Source: Poa pratensis (lineage: Eukaryota; Streptophyta; Magnoliopsida; Poales; Poaceae). From it: 64,000 nucleotides of DNA. Both the position numbers and the translations under genes were made by a program. Shown here one piece after another: positions 21,575 through 34,182 of the stretch (position 1 is its first letter; every line of letters starts with the position of its first letter). The notes beneath the pieces were generated by a model. The model saw only the letters and a program-made list of their open reading frames with translations. It was not told where the DNA came from and did not search any database. The stretch lies in the NCBI GenBank assembly GCA_947311845.1, contig CAMZMU010000115.1, positions 31,395,401-31,459,400 of the forward strand, given 5' to 3'.

Positions 21575-22010
21575 TTTTGTCATAGGATAGATAAATAAAA
21601 CTTTGTACCTTGCTGGATCAAACCCCAATTCAAATAAATCTAACAAATCTTTTGTTAGTGGAATTCATTTGTATTGAATTCCACTAGCCACAAAACTTTT
21701 TGGAGATCCTAATATCACTCAATCTTAAAAATTGTAAGGATCCTTATTGGAGCATTGACAATATATACCGTTGTCAACACATTATTACAACGGTAATTTT
21801 ACTATGGAGAAGCCTCCGAAAATCAAGATATTCTAAATCATTGTTTGGTTACAAGCTATTTGAACTGATTAAAAAATAGGGACTAATTGCATCAAATAAA
21901 GAAAAAGGGGATGGTAAGGTGACCTCCTAGTTTCTTTCTGCTTTCGTGCTGTCGGGGATTGGGGGTGCATCCATAGATGCCCATAAAGGAGAGACGAGGT
22001 TTGAACCGTT
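21575..22010. repeat. Tandem duplication holding the empty Copia site
   Basis: GTCATAGGATAGATAAATAA (21579) through AGGAGAGACGAGGTTTGAAC recurs at 22848-23106 and continues at 31184-31330 after the Copia insertion. Here the sequence GATATTCTAAATCATTGTTT is uninterrupted. Confidence 0.9.
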
Positions 22011-22372
22011 TTGCTAAATCTATGGACTGGGGGTAGAATTCTTGGTAGCTTTGCTCCGCAACTTTAGCATGTGTTTGGTTGCTGGCTCCACATGGATGGA
22101 ATGGAACCACTCAGCTTTTGAGGATGTGAGTCTTGGATGGTACACTCCCTTTTCCTGCACCAAGCTCGAACGCATATCCCCCAAAACTAGTACCAAGCTC
22201 ATGCACGGATTCCCTATGTCTCTCGATTCTTTCTCTTCCTCGTTCCCTTTTGCCACACTGTACTCCGTTCCGGCGTAGCCAGCTAGCTCGCTAGGATGTA
22301 TCGTGTAACAAAGATAAATGGAATAAAATCCATGCTTTGCTACTTAACCAGAGATGCAATCGCAGTCTATAA

Positions 22373-22600
22373 TGACATCCCAATGCCTCCCAATACTACA
22401 CTAATATGTTAATGCTAGCACAAACTCAGAAAATAACAGAGCCATGATCTCTTAGACGCTTATGAATCCTCAACCTCACCTTGACTTATTTAAATCGTTC
22501 TTTGCTTTCTTTGGGTGTAAGGCTAAGGAAAATAGGAAGTCCTTAATGTGACAAAGGTGCGCCTTCCCACCTTGTTTATATATATACACCCACAAGCAGC
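22373..22600. repeat. Weak further copy of the promoter-like block
   Basis: CCAATGCCTCCCAATACTA and TTTATATATATACACCCACA resemble the blocks at 12961, 17028, 19837 and 48462. Identity is low. Confidence 0.35.
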
Positions 22601-22847
22601 CACAAACGCCGTCGCCAGCAAAACTATTATTGAGATGGTTACTATCGCACGATAACTTATGGTTAGGTAGGTATAAAGTATTAAGGACGATGAGATATCT
22701 CGGTACATATGCTCCCTAGTTCGGAATATTTGGAACGTAAATAGCAACAAAAACTATGTACTTGCGAATATGAAATGTCAGTTGAGAGACTATGCATAGT
22801 AAGTATTATGTTATCATGAGAAATAAATACATGGTATGGTGTTCGGC

Positions 22848-23106
22848 TGTCATAGGATAGATAAATAAAACATTGTACCTTGCTGGATCAAACTCCAGTT
22901 CAAATAAATCAAACTAATATTTGTTAGTGGAATTATTTGTATTGAATTCCACTAGCCACAAAACATCCTGCACATCACCAATATCTCTCAATCTTAGAAA
23001 ATAGTAAGCTTCCTTATGGGAGCATTGGCAATATATACCCTTGCGAATACATTATTACAACAGTAATTTTACTAGGGAAAAACCTCCGAAAACCAAGATA
23101 TTCTAA
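22848..23106. repeat. Tandem duplication, second copy, left part
   Basis: Matches 21579-21837 and is cut by the Copia element; it resumes at 31184. Confidence 0.88.
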
Positions 23107-24701
23107 TGTTGGAGATATGCCCTAGAGACAATTAATAAAGTAATTTTATTTATCATATTTCAGTTGTTCATAATACGTTTTGTATCATACTATAACTGTA
23201 TTAAGCGGAAACATTAATACACGTGTGATACGTAAACCACTAGGTTCGTTGGGTAACAGATGATCAAGATTTCCTGATCATGGACAATCACGTCAGTTGA
23301 CAACGGAGTCGTATCATTAGGTGAATGATTTGATGGACATACCCAAAATATATAAACGTAGTGTTCATACCTTCGACGTGAGATCATATCAAATCCCTGC
23401 TTCTGGAAAGTGCGGCTGATCGCATCAAACGACATGTCTTATATAGCGTGACAATAAAGGTGACACTTTCGGGTATCGGAAGGAAGCAGTGAAAGCGAGT
23501 GATCGAGAGCAGGAATTGCCAGTCCACATAGCAGGATGATACTCTGGGCCCACTCGGTGAGATTACATCAATGAACTTGCAAGTATGTGACTAGGTCACG
23601 GGGATGTAATATCACAGACAAGTAAAGATAGATTTGTCGATGACGAGGTCATGCTCGGTAATCGTGATACCGGAGAACGATGATCGGACAAACTAAGTAT
23701 CGCTAGACAAGAGGATGAGACTGAACGTTTAAAGGTTCAAACGATAAAATACATTCGTGGACGCACATGGGCTATCATGGATATCCAGATCCCGCTGTTA
23801 GTCATTGATCAGAGAACGTGTCTCGATCATGTCTGGCGTGATCCCGAACCGCGGGGTAACACACTTAAGGGTGGGTGACGTTTATTTAGATTGGACGTAG
23901 AGAAGAAAATAGAGAGAAGAACACCGGAAGTGTTCCGGGTGATATCCGACGGAGTTCGGGGGCGACGAAATGGTTTTCAGAGCCGGAATAAATTAGATAA
24001 TATGTGTTTAATATTAATTAGTGTAATTAATAGTTAAATATATTTTTATTTAATTAATTTCGAATTTAAAAATACATTTTGTCCTACATGGGCCTTAGAG
24101 GCCCATTAGGAAAAAACCCCAAAAGAAAAAGGTGGGGAGGGCCAGCCGGCCTAGGTGGGCCACATGGAGCCCACCTAGGGCCGGCGCACAATCTTGGGGC
24201 GTGGCTGGTTGTGGGATTAGTCCCACACCGCCCGGCCACCCAGGTTGGCAGCCCTCCTCCTCCTTTATATAGGGGTGCACTCCATGCCTTTGAAATTGCA
24301 CCTTCCTCTCTCTTTGTCTCATCCGTTTAGACATGGCTCCGCAAATGGGCTACGCACGGTTGAGAGAGTTCTCTCCACCATACACACACCGCCGTGCTGC
24401 TGGGTCCAAGTCTTCGCTTCCGCTGCTCTGCTGGATCTTGAGCCCAGAGGTCGTCATCCACACCGTACGTGTGTGTAACCGCGAGGCACCATTGTTTGGT
24501 GCTGGGAGCTGTCTTCTTCCACTACACGACCCTGAGGTCGGCGCCGTCATATCCACCGACAACGTTTGTGCGGGAACGTAATCCCGCTTCTGATCTACAA
24601 GGGCATGTACGTATTAGTATATCTGGATAGTATAGATCTTGGCTAGTTTAAAGGTTATCGTCGGTAGGAAATTTTTTGTTTTCTGTCTACAATTCCCAAC
24701 A
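23107..24701 (+). repeat. 5' LTR of the Copia element
   Basis: 1595 bp, TGTTGG...CCAACA. A TATA-like TTTATATAGGGG at about 24264 lies where the promoter of this family is expected. Confidence 0.93.
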
Positions 24702-24702
24702 G

Positions 24703-24714
24703 TGGTATCAGAGC
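24703..24714 (+). promoter_or_regulatory. Primer binding site
   Basis: TGGTATCAGAGC, complementary to the 3' end of initiator Met-tRNA, lies one base after the 5' LTR. Confidence 0.92.
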
Positions 24715-25989
24715 CGATCTATGCGTAGATATATCTGTACGGTTAGAACACATGTTGAATGTGGGCATTGATTCTACTTTTGTTACCCTCTAGCGTGTAC
24801 TTGTTTATATCGTGGCATTGTTCGATGAAGTGGCCCGGACCGACTTGACGCGTACTCTTACGCGAGACTGGTTCCACACTTGACATGCGGCTTGTACCGT
24901 ATATGTGTCTGGCGGGTGTCTGTCTCTCCTACAATAGTTGATATATCATTTACAATGGAGGGCCCTGAAAAGGGTGTAATAGAGACAATTGTCTTATCGC
25001 TGTTGTGGTTGTATTCGTAGGTACGAAACGGTTCTTGTGCGAAAGCCCTAACTGCCACGTAAAACATGCAAAAGATAAAGTAGAAAGCGTCTAACTTTAT
25101 TTTGCAGGGGCAATGTGATATGGTCAAGGTAGGTTTATTAAATTGTTTATAATCTGTCGACGCGAAGGAGACCATCGGCGCAGAGGAGACCATATCATGT
25201 CGCATTACATTTCATTTTAGATGTTATGTAGATTGTGTGCATCTTATATTATGTATACATATATGTCAAGATATTAGTTACACGGCGGTAGTAATATAAG
25301 ATGATCCCTCCCAAAATTCCGATAATAGTGTTCTCCCTCTGACGTGCACCACCAATAAAATTCTACGTTATGGGGTACACCGCAGTGCGGGTATACCTGT
25401 CTCTTCGTTCGCATACAGTGGGTGTAAGCCACGTTGCACGCGCGAATACGTCAGAGGGTGTTATGGCGAGCCTAGCATGTACAGACATGGCCTCGGAACA
25501 CAAGTACCAAAAGTTTAAGCATGAGTCACATGCAGTGATGTGATCGATATACGATGTCTACCTTTGAAGTTATGCTATCTGCCTGATCGATGGGGTAGTG
25601 TAATGGATGGGGGTTGTGTAATCACTAAGACGATGCGAGGGATACTCGTCTTGAGTGGGAGTTCTAATAGTTTTATTTTGAAAACTTAGTTTTACTTTGA
25701 AAACTTAGTTTTATTTTGAAAACTTGAACCCATATTTTATTATGAACAAAAGTCTATACGCTTTGCAAAACCTTTGTAGATGATAACCTCTTTTATAGCC
25801 CTGTTAGACTTAGGCACATTCCTACTATTTGAGAAACTTAAAAAGGGGTTGGGTCCAAAACTTCATATTTTATACCGTGGCTTGAGGATACTCCTTGTTT
25901 CAAACCTCTTAGCTCTATACGATACAAAACCCGCTAGGAGATAAAACCGGAGATTCCGCTGACAAAAGATAATTCAGATTATCAAGTTT

Positions 25990-28900
25990 TGCGCGGATAA
26001 TTTCATCTTAGTCTAGTGTATGCTATGATCTCTGCCGTTGAGATTGAACTGTGGGTGCATGTTGACAGATCGCAAATGGTCGCTGAGATTGATGATCTGC
26101 ATGCACCGTAAATCGGGTTTTCCGCTCAACCAAGATGGAAGAGAACACTCGCATTAAAAGAGCATGTGGCGGTCATACCAGATGACATTGGTCATACTTG
26201 ATGACATTGGTCATATTTGATGACATTGAGACGCCTCGCTCAACTCGATCACTGGATGACAGACAACGTTGCCAGTGCAAATTGTTTGTCATAGATTATG
26301 TCATGAAAGGAGAATCGTTCACCTTCATGAATTCTTGATTGCAGAACTAGAAGATGAAACAGATCACCGGAAATTGATGCTGGTCCTGTTTAATGAAACA
26401 AGATTTTCTGCTTGAGTGGCTTGGAAGGATGAGTAGACAATGTGTGTTGATGATGGCAGGCAAACATGTTGTGATGGCCATAGACACTCCCTCTCGACAT
26501 CCACCATTTGGATTAATTTGGATTTGAACAAATATTCCTTTTGATCGCTTGTTAGCATGATCATTATAAGTGTGTCTCCCTCTTGCGAGACAATCGTTCA
26601 TATATGTTAGTGATAAATCGTTGTCCTACATTTATGAGCGATATCTTTAATGATCATACACCGATCGTGAATGGAATGTTCATATGTGAATCTAGATGGT
26701 AGTGGTCACATTTATAACATTAAATGCCAAAGGATACAAACTTAGTAGTGACACCACATTCATGTGGCTCTAACGTTATGAGTCATGTCAAAGTTATAAG
26801 CATATAGAAGCTCCATTCCGATGGATCTCTGAGTCTTTATATTTTGATCTTATGACACTTGCAAAGATAACTAAGACACCGGTTTCTGGAAACGGGCATG
26901 TAACTTATTGAAAATCATACATAATTGATGTGTGTGGATCAATAAGTACTTCAACGTGTAGTGGAAATCATTATTTAGTAAAACTTTACTAATGATTGAT
27001 TTAAGTCGATATATGGGTATCCACTTAATGAAATGCTGGTCTAGAAAATTTGATGAATTCAAATAAGTTCAGAAGTAAAGTAGGAAATTAACTTAACAAG
27101 ATAATCAATTTCCTGCGATACAGATCGAGGAAGCAAAGATTTGAGTTATGAGTTTGGCATATCATTGAAAGACTTGTGAGAATAGTTTTCACAAATTACG
27201 CCGTATGGAACACCACAATGTTATGGTGTGTTAGAACGTCGTAATCACACGCTATTGAATTGTGTGTGATCAATAAAATCTTTTATTGAATTTTTGTGAT
27301 CTTTACAGTCGTATGGTAGGAATAAAACACTCACTTTAAGATAATAGGGAAACCATCTAAATCCGTGGAGGCAATACCATATGAGTAATGGCATGACTTT
27401 TAGCCTAGATTGTCGTTTCGATATTTTAGTGTTTTGATATGATCAAAGCTGAAAAATGGATAAATCTTTGTAGTGTACCTAAAGAATTAGTTGAGTATGT
27501 GTCTCACAACAAGAAGACAAAATTGTTGCTGAAATATATCTTACTAAAGAAATAGTTTCTTGTCCGAAGGTATAAGTGAGAAAGAAAGTAGAGCAAGACG
27601 GAGTTAATGAACTTCCTCTCCAGACATCAGAGTGACGCAATGGAAATTGTTCCGATACCAGAAACTGTTCCGATATCATCCTCCATAGATGAAAGAAAGC
27701 TAATGATAATGATCATAATGCTTTAAGCTCGTACTAAAATCGTAGGCATACGAGAATGGTTACCGCACTATGTGCTACGACTATCTTGTTATAAAACGTC
27801 ATGTTAATGGAACATGAAAATGCCTACGAACTACAAAGAAGCGATGGTGAACCTAAATCCGATAAATGGCTATGAGCCATATATAATCCGAGATAAAATC
27901 CATGTAAAATGACTAAGTAATGACTTAGATAAATCTTCTTGATGGCATCCAGGTCATTGAGAGTAAATGGGGTTTATGATAAAATAGACGCTGACGGAAA
28001 GGCAACCGTCTATAAGATCGATTTGTCATGAAATAGTTTTGACAAATTCAAAAGTTGTCCACAATGAGATTTTGTTTCAAGTGGCGATACCTGAGTCTAT
28101 TTAGGATTGTTCAAGCAATTATTTTTAATTGAGAAATTGATAGGTGGATAAAGAAACCGTGTTCCCTAATGGCAACGTTAAGGAAGAGTTGTAATCAGTA
28201 CAACAAGTAGGTTTGGTTGATCCTGAGGATGCTAGACACGTATGCAAACTTCAGTTGTCCATTCATGGCCTGAAGCAAGCATATCGGAGCTGGAATCTTC
28301 ACTTTGATGATGTGATCAAAGGATTTTGGAGTCATCCAAAATGATTGAAGAAACCTGCATTTATAAAGAAGTGAGTGGGAGCTAAGTAGCTTTTCTTGAT
28401 CTTATATGTGAATGACATATTTGACTGAGAGCTAAAAGGAAATTCCCTTGTCTTATACGCGGAAAGCATATTTGAGTGGGAGCTAGGTGTCATTCCAAAC
28501 TTTATATGTAATGACATATAGAGAATGATACAGATCCTCCAGTAAAGTATGAATGATTATTTAAGTGATTAAATTTTTGTGAATGAAGTTTAGAGAATTA
28601 GCCTTTAGATCTATAATTTGTATAGATTAAGAGGATTTAATAACATTAGGTCAGGAATATTTTTTCTAGGTCAAGATCCTAAAATGTTTCAGAATAGCGA
28701 AGAAAAAGATTCTTGGTTGTATGACTAGATAAAATATTAAGTTCCAGTGATAGTATTCAAAGAACTGGATGTCCGACATCCTCTATGCCTCAGACATAGA
28801 TTCTATCATACTGAAAACTCGACTTGGTGTGACCCAAGTCCTTGGTTGAAGAACAGGTTCTAGAGTGATCCCTGGATGGATCAATGAACAGATGTTAAGT

Positions 28901-29440
28901 ATTTCCTTCAGTATCTACAGAGAACTGAAGATATATATATTTCTTGTGTGGTGAGAGTGAAGAGACAACTTGCCGTAAAAGTGTTACGATGATGCAAGTT
29001 ATGACACTGACCCATACGGCTAGAAGTCTCATACAGGAGAAGTCCTTTGTTTTGAAGAAAGGGTTAGATTGCGAAGTTGCATATGAATGCACTATCGTAG
29101 AAGGGTTAGCTTGCGAAATTGCATATGAATGCACTGTCGCATGATCTACATAGGTATAGGAATATATGGCTATTTCAGAAGTAGCAAGTGTGATTGGATT
29201 GTGCTGTTTTCCCGAGCATGATTGGTTTCCCTTAATAGATCTCTTAGATTTTTAAGACTCATGCTATGCGAAATTTTGATTCTCACTCCATCGACAAAGC
29301 ATATATTTCACCGTTATCATATGATAGGGGATGATGTCAAACTAGGTGACACAGAAGTGTTGCAAAGCACATACAGATCTAGATCTGTTGACTTGCTTCC
29401 TCTTCCACGAGACAAGCGTGCACTAATATTGCTATAGGTG
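25990..29440 (+). pseudogene. Decayed Copia gag-pol
   Basis: No continuous frame remains. Recognisable pieces in family order: integrase-like GTGTGTTAGAACGTCGTAAT at about 27228; a reverse-transcriptase piece around 28252-28320 reading LSIHGLKQAYRSWNLHFDDV; and at about 28401 LYVNDI, where the second catalytic position of the YVDD box has changed to Asn. A gag-region triplication of GATGACATTGGTCATA lies at about 26182-26232. Stops and frameshifts occur throughout, so no protein is expected. Confidence 0.75.
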
Positions 29441-29485
29441 TTAACCTTTTACCAAGTTGTAAACTAGATTAAATTGTACTCTAGT

Positions 29486-29498
29486 GCAAGTGGGAGAC
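29486..29498 (+). promoter_or_regulatory. Polypurine tract
   Basis: GCAAGTGGGAGAC lies immediately before the 3' LTR. Confidence 0.8.
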
Positions 29499-31178
29499 CG
29501 TTGGAGATATGCCCTAGAGGCAAATAATAAAGTAATTTTATTTGTCATATCTCAATTCTTCATAATACGTTTTGTATCATGCTATAACTGTATTAAGTGG
29601 AAACATTAATACACGTGTGATACGTAAACAACCAGGTCCCTAATAGCATCTAATTAACTAGTTCGTTGGGTAACAGTAATTAACTAGTTTGTTGGGTAAC
29701 AGATGATCAAAGTTTCCTGATCATGGACAATCACGTCGGTTGACAACGGAGTCATATCATTGGGTAAATGATTTGATGGACATACCCAAAATATAGAAAC
29801 GTAGTGTTCATACCTTCGACCGTGAGATCATATCAAATCCCTCCTTCTGGAAGGTGCGGCTGATCGCATCAAACGGCATGTCTTATATAGCGTGACAATA
29901 AAGGTGACACTTTTGGGTATCGGAAGGAAGCAGTAGAAGCGAGTGATCGAGAGCGGGAATTGCCAGTCCACATAGCAGGATAGATACTCTGGGCCCACTC
30001 GGTGAGATTACATCAATGAGCTTGCAAGCATGTGACTAGGTCACGGGGATGTAATATCATAGACAAGTAAAGATAGATTTGTCGATGACGAGGTCATGCT
30101 CGGTAATCGTGATACCGGAGAACGACGCTCGGACAAACTAAGTATCGCTAGGCAAGAGGATGAGACTGGACGTCTAAAGGTTTAAACAATAAAATACATT
30201 CGTGGACGCATAGGGGCTATCATGGATATCCAGATCCCACTGTTAGTCATTGATCAGAGAATGTGTCTCGATCATGTCTGGTGTGATCCCAAACCGTGGG
30301 GTAACACACTTAAGGGTGGGTGACGTTTATTTAGATTGGACGTAGAGAAGAAAATAGAGAGAAGAACACCGGAAGTGTTCCGAACACTCCGGAAGTGTTC
30401 CGGGTGATATCCGACGGAGTTCGGGGGCGACGAAATGGTTTTCGAATCCGGAATAAATTAGATAATATGTGTTTAATATTAATTAGTGTAATTAATAGTT
30501 AAATATATTTTTATTTAATTAATTTCGAATTTAAAATGTCATTTTCCCCTACATGGGCCTTAGAGGCCATTAGGGGAAAAACCCCAAAAGAAAAAGGTGG
30601 GGAGGGCCAGCCGGCCTAGGTGGGCCACATGGGCCCACCTAGGGCCGGCGCACCATCTTGGGGCGTGGCTGGTTGTGGGATTAGTCCCACACCGCCCGGC
30701 CACCAAGGTTGGCTGCCCTCCTCCTCCTTTATATAGGGGTGCACCCCATGCCTTTGAAATTGCACTTTCCTCTCTCTTTCTCTCATCCGTTTAGACATGG
30801 CTCCGCAAATGGGGCTACGCACGGTTGAGAGAGTTCTCTCACCATACGCACACCGCCGTGCTGCTGGCTCCAAGTCTTCGCTTCCGCTGCTCTGCTGGAT
30901 CAGGAGCCCGGAGGTCGTCATCCACACCATACATGTGTGGAACCGCGAGGCACCATTGTTTGGTGCTGGGAGCTGTCTTCTTCCACTACACGACCCTGAG
31001 GTCGGCGCCGTCGTCTCCACCGACAACGTTTGTGCGGGAACGTAATCCCGCTTCCGGTCTACAAGGATATGTATTCTGATCTCCTCCGTATTAGTATATC
31101 TGCATAGTATATATCTTGGCTAGATTAAAGGTTGTCGTCGGTAGGAAATTTTTTGTTTTCTGTCTACAATTCCCAACA
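29499..31178 (+). repeat. 3' LTR of the Copia element
   Basis: 1680 bp. The first base is changed (CG instead of TG). Relative to the 5' LTR it has an extra local duplication of TTAACTAGTT.GTTGGGTAAC at about 29655-29700 and a duplicated GGAAGTGTTCCG near 30372-30400, which explain the length difference. Confidence 0.92.
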
Positions 31179-31183
31179 TCTAA

Positions 31184-31350
31184 ATCATTGTTTGGTTGCA
31201 ACTTATTTGAACGGATTAAAAAATAGGGACTAAAAAGTAAGGTGGCCTCCTAGTTTCTTCCTATTTTCTTTTTGTCCAAGATAGGGAGGTGCATCCATAG
31301 ATGCGAATAAAGGAGAGACGAGGTTTGAACATTCAGTTCTGCTAAATCTC
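31184..31350. repeat. Tandem duplication, second copy, right part
   Basis: Continues the 22848-23106 copy beyond the Copia insertion; matches 21838-22010. Confidence 0.85.
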
Positions 31351-31359
31351 AGGATTAAA

Positions 31360-32640
31360 TCACAATCACCTAAGAAAAGTGCATCCATAGTTCAAAGAAA
31401 GGTGCAATTTGCATCTAGTTACACTTTTTTCTGAAACGAGTCACACTTTTCTGAAAAAGTGCAACTGCAATAAAAAAGTGCAACTGCCGAAACTTAAGAA
31501 AATCTCAAGAGACTTATACAGACACTTGAACATTCAACTCAAGCAAAAAGGTTATTGGTCTCAAGATCATCCGCCATGACAAAGATGTATGCCACAACAG
31601 AGCAAGCATATTTCTTTCCACGGTACAGATCCCTCGAATAAGCCCCCAAATGTTTTGCTTTTTATTGTGTGCGGAATATCATGGTGAGCTCCTATCTTTT
31701 TCCCGAACTCCAGTTACCCGCTCCGTAACGTAAAATTTAACGTTTATTGGCACGTTCTTAAGGACGCAAGCTTCACTACTATTTTATAGTTATATATAAC
31801 ATAAACCAAGATTTTTTTTATCTTCTAGGAGCACTTAGTCAAAGTACTCATAGTCAAACAATATTCATAGTCAAAGTACTAAATATGACTGAGTATATAT
31901 CCATACGTCAAGTTTACGAGAATGTAAGATCGCCCATTGAATTTGATCCTTAGTGCATCCAGTAGTTTTAGCATTATACCTCCCATTACTGGTGTCCTGC
32001 ATGCCCACCACCATGCTACTTGACATAGTTGGCTCCACGCTAGATGAACTCCTGACATCCCTATTTCCAGTCGCGTGGCCCCGTGGTCCATCGCCGCCCT
32101 TGCACTGGCCGCCGTCCTCAACATAGCCAGTGCCACGCTTGTTTACCTCGTTGTCCATGTTTCTCCCGCCGTAGCGCTCATCGCGTGACTCGTTTTACAG
32201 TGTACATCCACCGGTGCCTTGATAATTTTTTTTGAAGAACTGGGCCTTGATAATTACACGACTATAATGAGGTAATACTTAGAGTTGATTGTGCTATTTA
32301 ATCAGAACCATGTTGATCATGAGGCTTGTTGTTGTGCGGTATAGATCGCTTCACCATTATATTTTGGTGTCATGTTTTTTGTTATTTTATTTTTTTCTTA
32401 ATAATTTGGTTGTGTGCTTTCTGAATATTTGATTAGCTCGTGACATTGCGTTGTTACAGATGCTGTGTGCAATTGGTATCAACATGATATTAATATATTG
32501 CCCTTAATAAAAAAATCTATGCATCTGTAACCATAATTGCTCTGTCCATCGACTGAGCTTAACCTCGAGGTTAAATCATAGGCAGATCAGAATCTAATGT
32601 ATGCTGTTACGAATGGAATGCGTTCGTATTTTCGGAAGCA
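31360..32640. other. Intergenic, no supported gene
   Basis: No reliable coding sequence. Minus-strand open frames at 31871-32158 have no recognised content. A 16-bp insert at 32228-32243 is listed separately. Confidence 0.5.
32228..32243 (-). mobile_element. Possible 16-bp LINE micro-insertion
   Basis: TTTTTTGAAGAACTGG sits between perfect 12-bp direct repeats GCCTTGATAATT (32216-32227 and 32244-32255). A T run at the left and a TSD fit an extremely 5'-truncated minus-strand LINE copy. Confidence 0.5.
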
Positions 32641-32675
32641 ACCGCCAGCTTATGAATCGAGAAAGTTGTGAGCCG

Positions 32676-33099
32676 AGGGATCATTATCTTTGCTGCTGCT
32701 GGTCCGATCAACCATGTGAGTGATGCACTGCATGCTGAAGCTCTTGCGCTGGAGAATGGGCTGCGTCAAGCTGAGCAGATGGGTATAGGCCGTGTCATTG
32801 TGGCTACGGACTCGCTGAACCTCAAGCAAGCTCTCACTTCGAACTCCTTTGATCAAGCACGCCTGGGACATTTATTCCTAGATATCAAATATCGCCTTAT
32901 TATGGATTTTATTGACTTTGTAGTTGAGTACTGCCCAAGGGCGTGTAATAAGCCTGCTCATTGCTTAGCAGCGCTAGGTATGAGGGAGTCGAGAACAGAC
33001 CAGCTCCTGTGGCTGTCAGACTACCCTGTTGATGTATCCCGTCCGGTGACCGACGATCTCGTCGTGTCTTAATGGAATGCTTGCGTTCCCCTAAAAAAA
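32676..33099 (+). mobile_element. 5'-truncated LINE, RNase H part only
   Basis: A 424-bp insert is bounded by a 14-bp TSD, AAAGTTGTGAGCCG (32662-32675 and 33100-33113), and ends in an A run. The frame up to the TAA at 33070-33072 encodes the end of a LINE RNase H domain: LHAEALALENGLRQAEQMG, VIVATDSLNLKQAL, FVVEYCPRACNKPAHCLAAL. This is a textbook truncated LINE insertion. The frame is intact but there is no start or promoter. Confidence 0.92.
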
Positions 33100-33474
33100 A
33101 AAGTTGTGAGCCGCACGCACGAAGGAGGAGAGGGCGACCAGCCGCGGTAGAGACACGTGTGGCGCGGAACTAATGTGAAGGAGAACGGGTGAGAGCAGGC
33201 TAAAAAAATGATCCCGATACTTTTCTTTTCATGCGAAATTTGTATTCTCCAAACTGCGCCCTCCAAGCCCATATACTGCTCCACGTTACACACGTCTGTA
33301 CCATATGGCCGAAACTTCGCAGTATCGACTAATCTGATCCTTCGTATCTCCGGCGACGGATGGCCTAAACTGAATACCCAATACCATAAAAGAGCTGCGT
33401 TTATTCGGGCTCAGAGTGTGGTAGTTCCTGCAGAGGATCTGGATGTGCATGCAATGGAGAACACGAAAGGATGT

Positions 33475-33942
33475 GAGGACGTGCCAGTGGCGCGTTGGTT
33501 GAGCACGGCAGTGGCCGGCCAGCCGCCCAGGTTCGACTCCCAGGAGCGAATTTCTGGGTTGCCTCACGGGATTTAAGCAGTTGGGCGCTGGCTGCTCCCA
33601 GGATTAATCTCTTGCCTCTTGGACGTCTTTGGACCTTAAGGTGCCAGGAGCGAATTTCTGGGTTGCCTCACGGGATTTAAGCAGTCGGGCGCTGGCTGCT
33701 CCCAGGATTAATCTCTTGCCTCTCGGACGTCTTTGGACCTTAAGGTGAGACGACGTGCCCGTCGTACCTGGAGCTCTGGATTTCAGAAGACTATCAAGAC
33801 GTATTAGTGATATAAGTTGTAGGTCTAGTTTAGACATATAGGTGGGGTGTGCGTGTGGTGTGTGTGCGTGTGGTGTGTGTACCTGTATGTCCGGTCAGAT
33901 ACTACAACTTGTATTCTAAGAAAAGACTTCAAAAAAAAAAAA
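33475..33942 (+). mobile_element. tRNA-derived SINE with duplicated tail
   Basis: A 468-bp insert ends in A(12) (33931-33942). It is flanked by a perfect 18-bp TSD, GAGAACACGAAAGGATGT (33457-33474 and 33943-33960). The head has a pol III A box (AGTGGCGCGTTGGTTGAGC, 33486-33504) and a B box (GGTTCGACTCC, 33530-33540). Behind it a 104-bp segment (CAGGAGCGAATTTCTGGGTT...) is present twice in tandem (33541 and 33645). A GT-rich stretch lies at 33846-33885. SINE calls rest on boxes, tail and TSD; I cannot name the family. Confidence 0.9.
33541..33748 (+). repeat. 104-bp tandem duplication in the SINE
   Basis: Two copies starting at 33541 and 33645 differ at only a few positions (e.g. AGCAGTTGGGC and AGCAGTCGGGC). 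Confidence 0.9.
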
Positions 33943-34182
33943 GAGAACACGAAAGGATGTACAATCACTGTGGCGGCGTGTTCACGCGGGGAGACAGTAC
34001 AACATCTCTCTGCAGTTGGGCCTAAATAAAAGGGAGATTGAACCATAAGAAGAATGTATGAGATATAGGGTTGAGAAAAAAAATGCGTGGATGTAAAAAC
34101 GTCTATATTGCTATGGAAAAAAAAGGGTCAGTGACACTTATACTATACGATCTCTACTAGTAGCAGAAGTTGCCTTAGGAGA

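Larger units (their letters stand above)
23107..31178 (+). mobile_element. Full-length decayed Copia retrotransposon, BARE1/Angela/WIS type
   Basis: The 8072-bp element has a perfect TSD, TCTAA (23102-23106 and 31179-31183), two LTRs of about 1.6-1.7 kb, a primer site and a purine tract. The LTR start TGTTGGAGATATGCCCTAG and end CTACAATTCCCAACA are those of the BARE1/Angela/WIS family (from memory). The interior (24702-29498) has no long ORF; scattered pol remnants show orientation. The element cannot be autonomous. Both LTRs have indels, so it is not recent. Confidence 0.96.
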
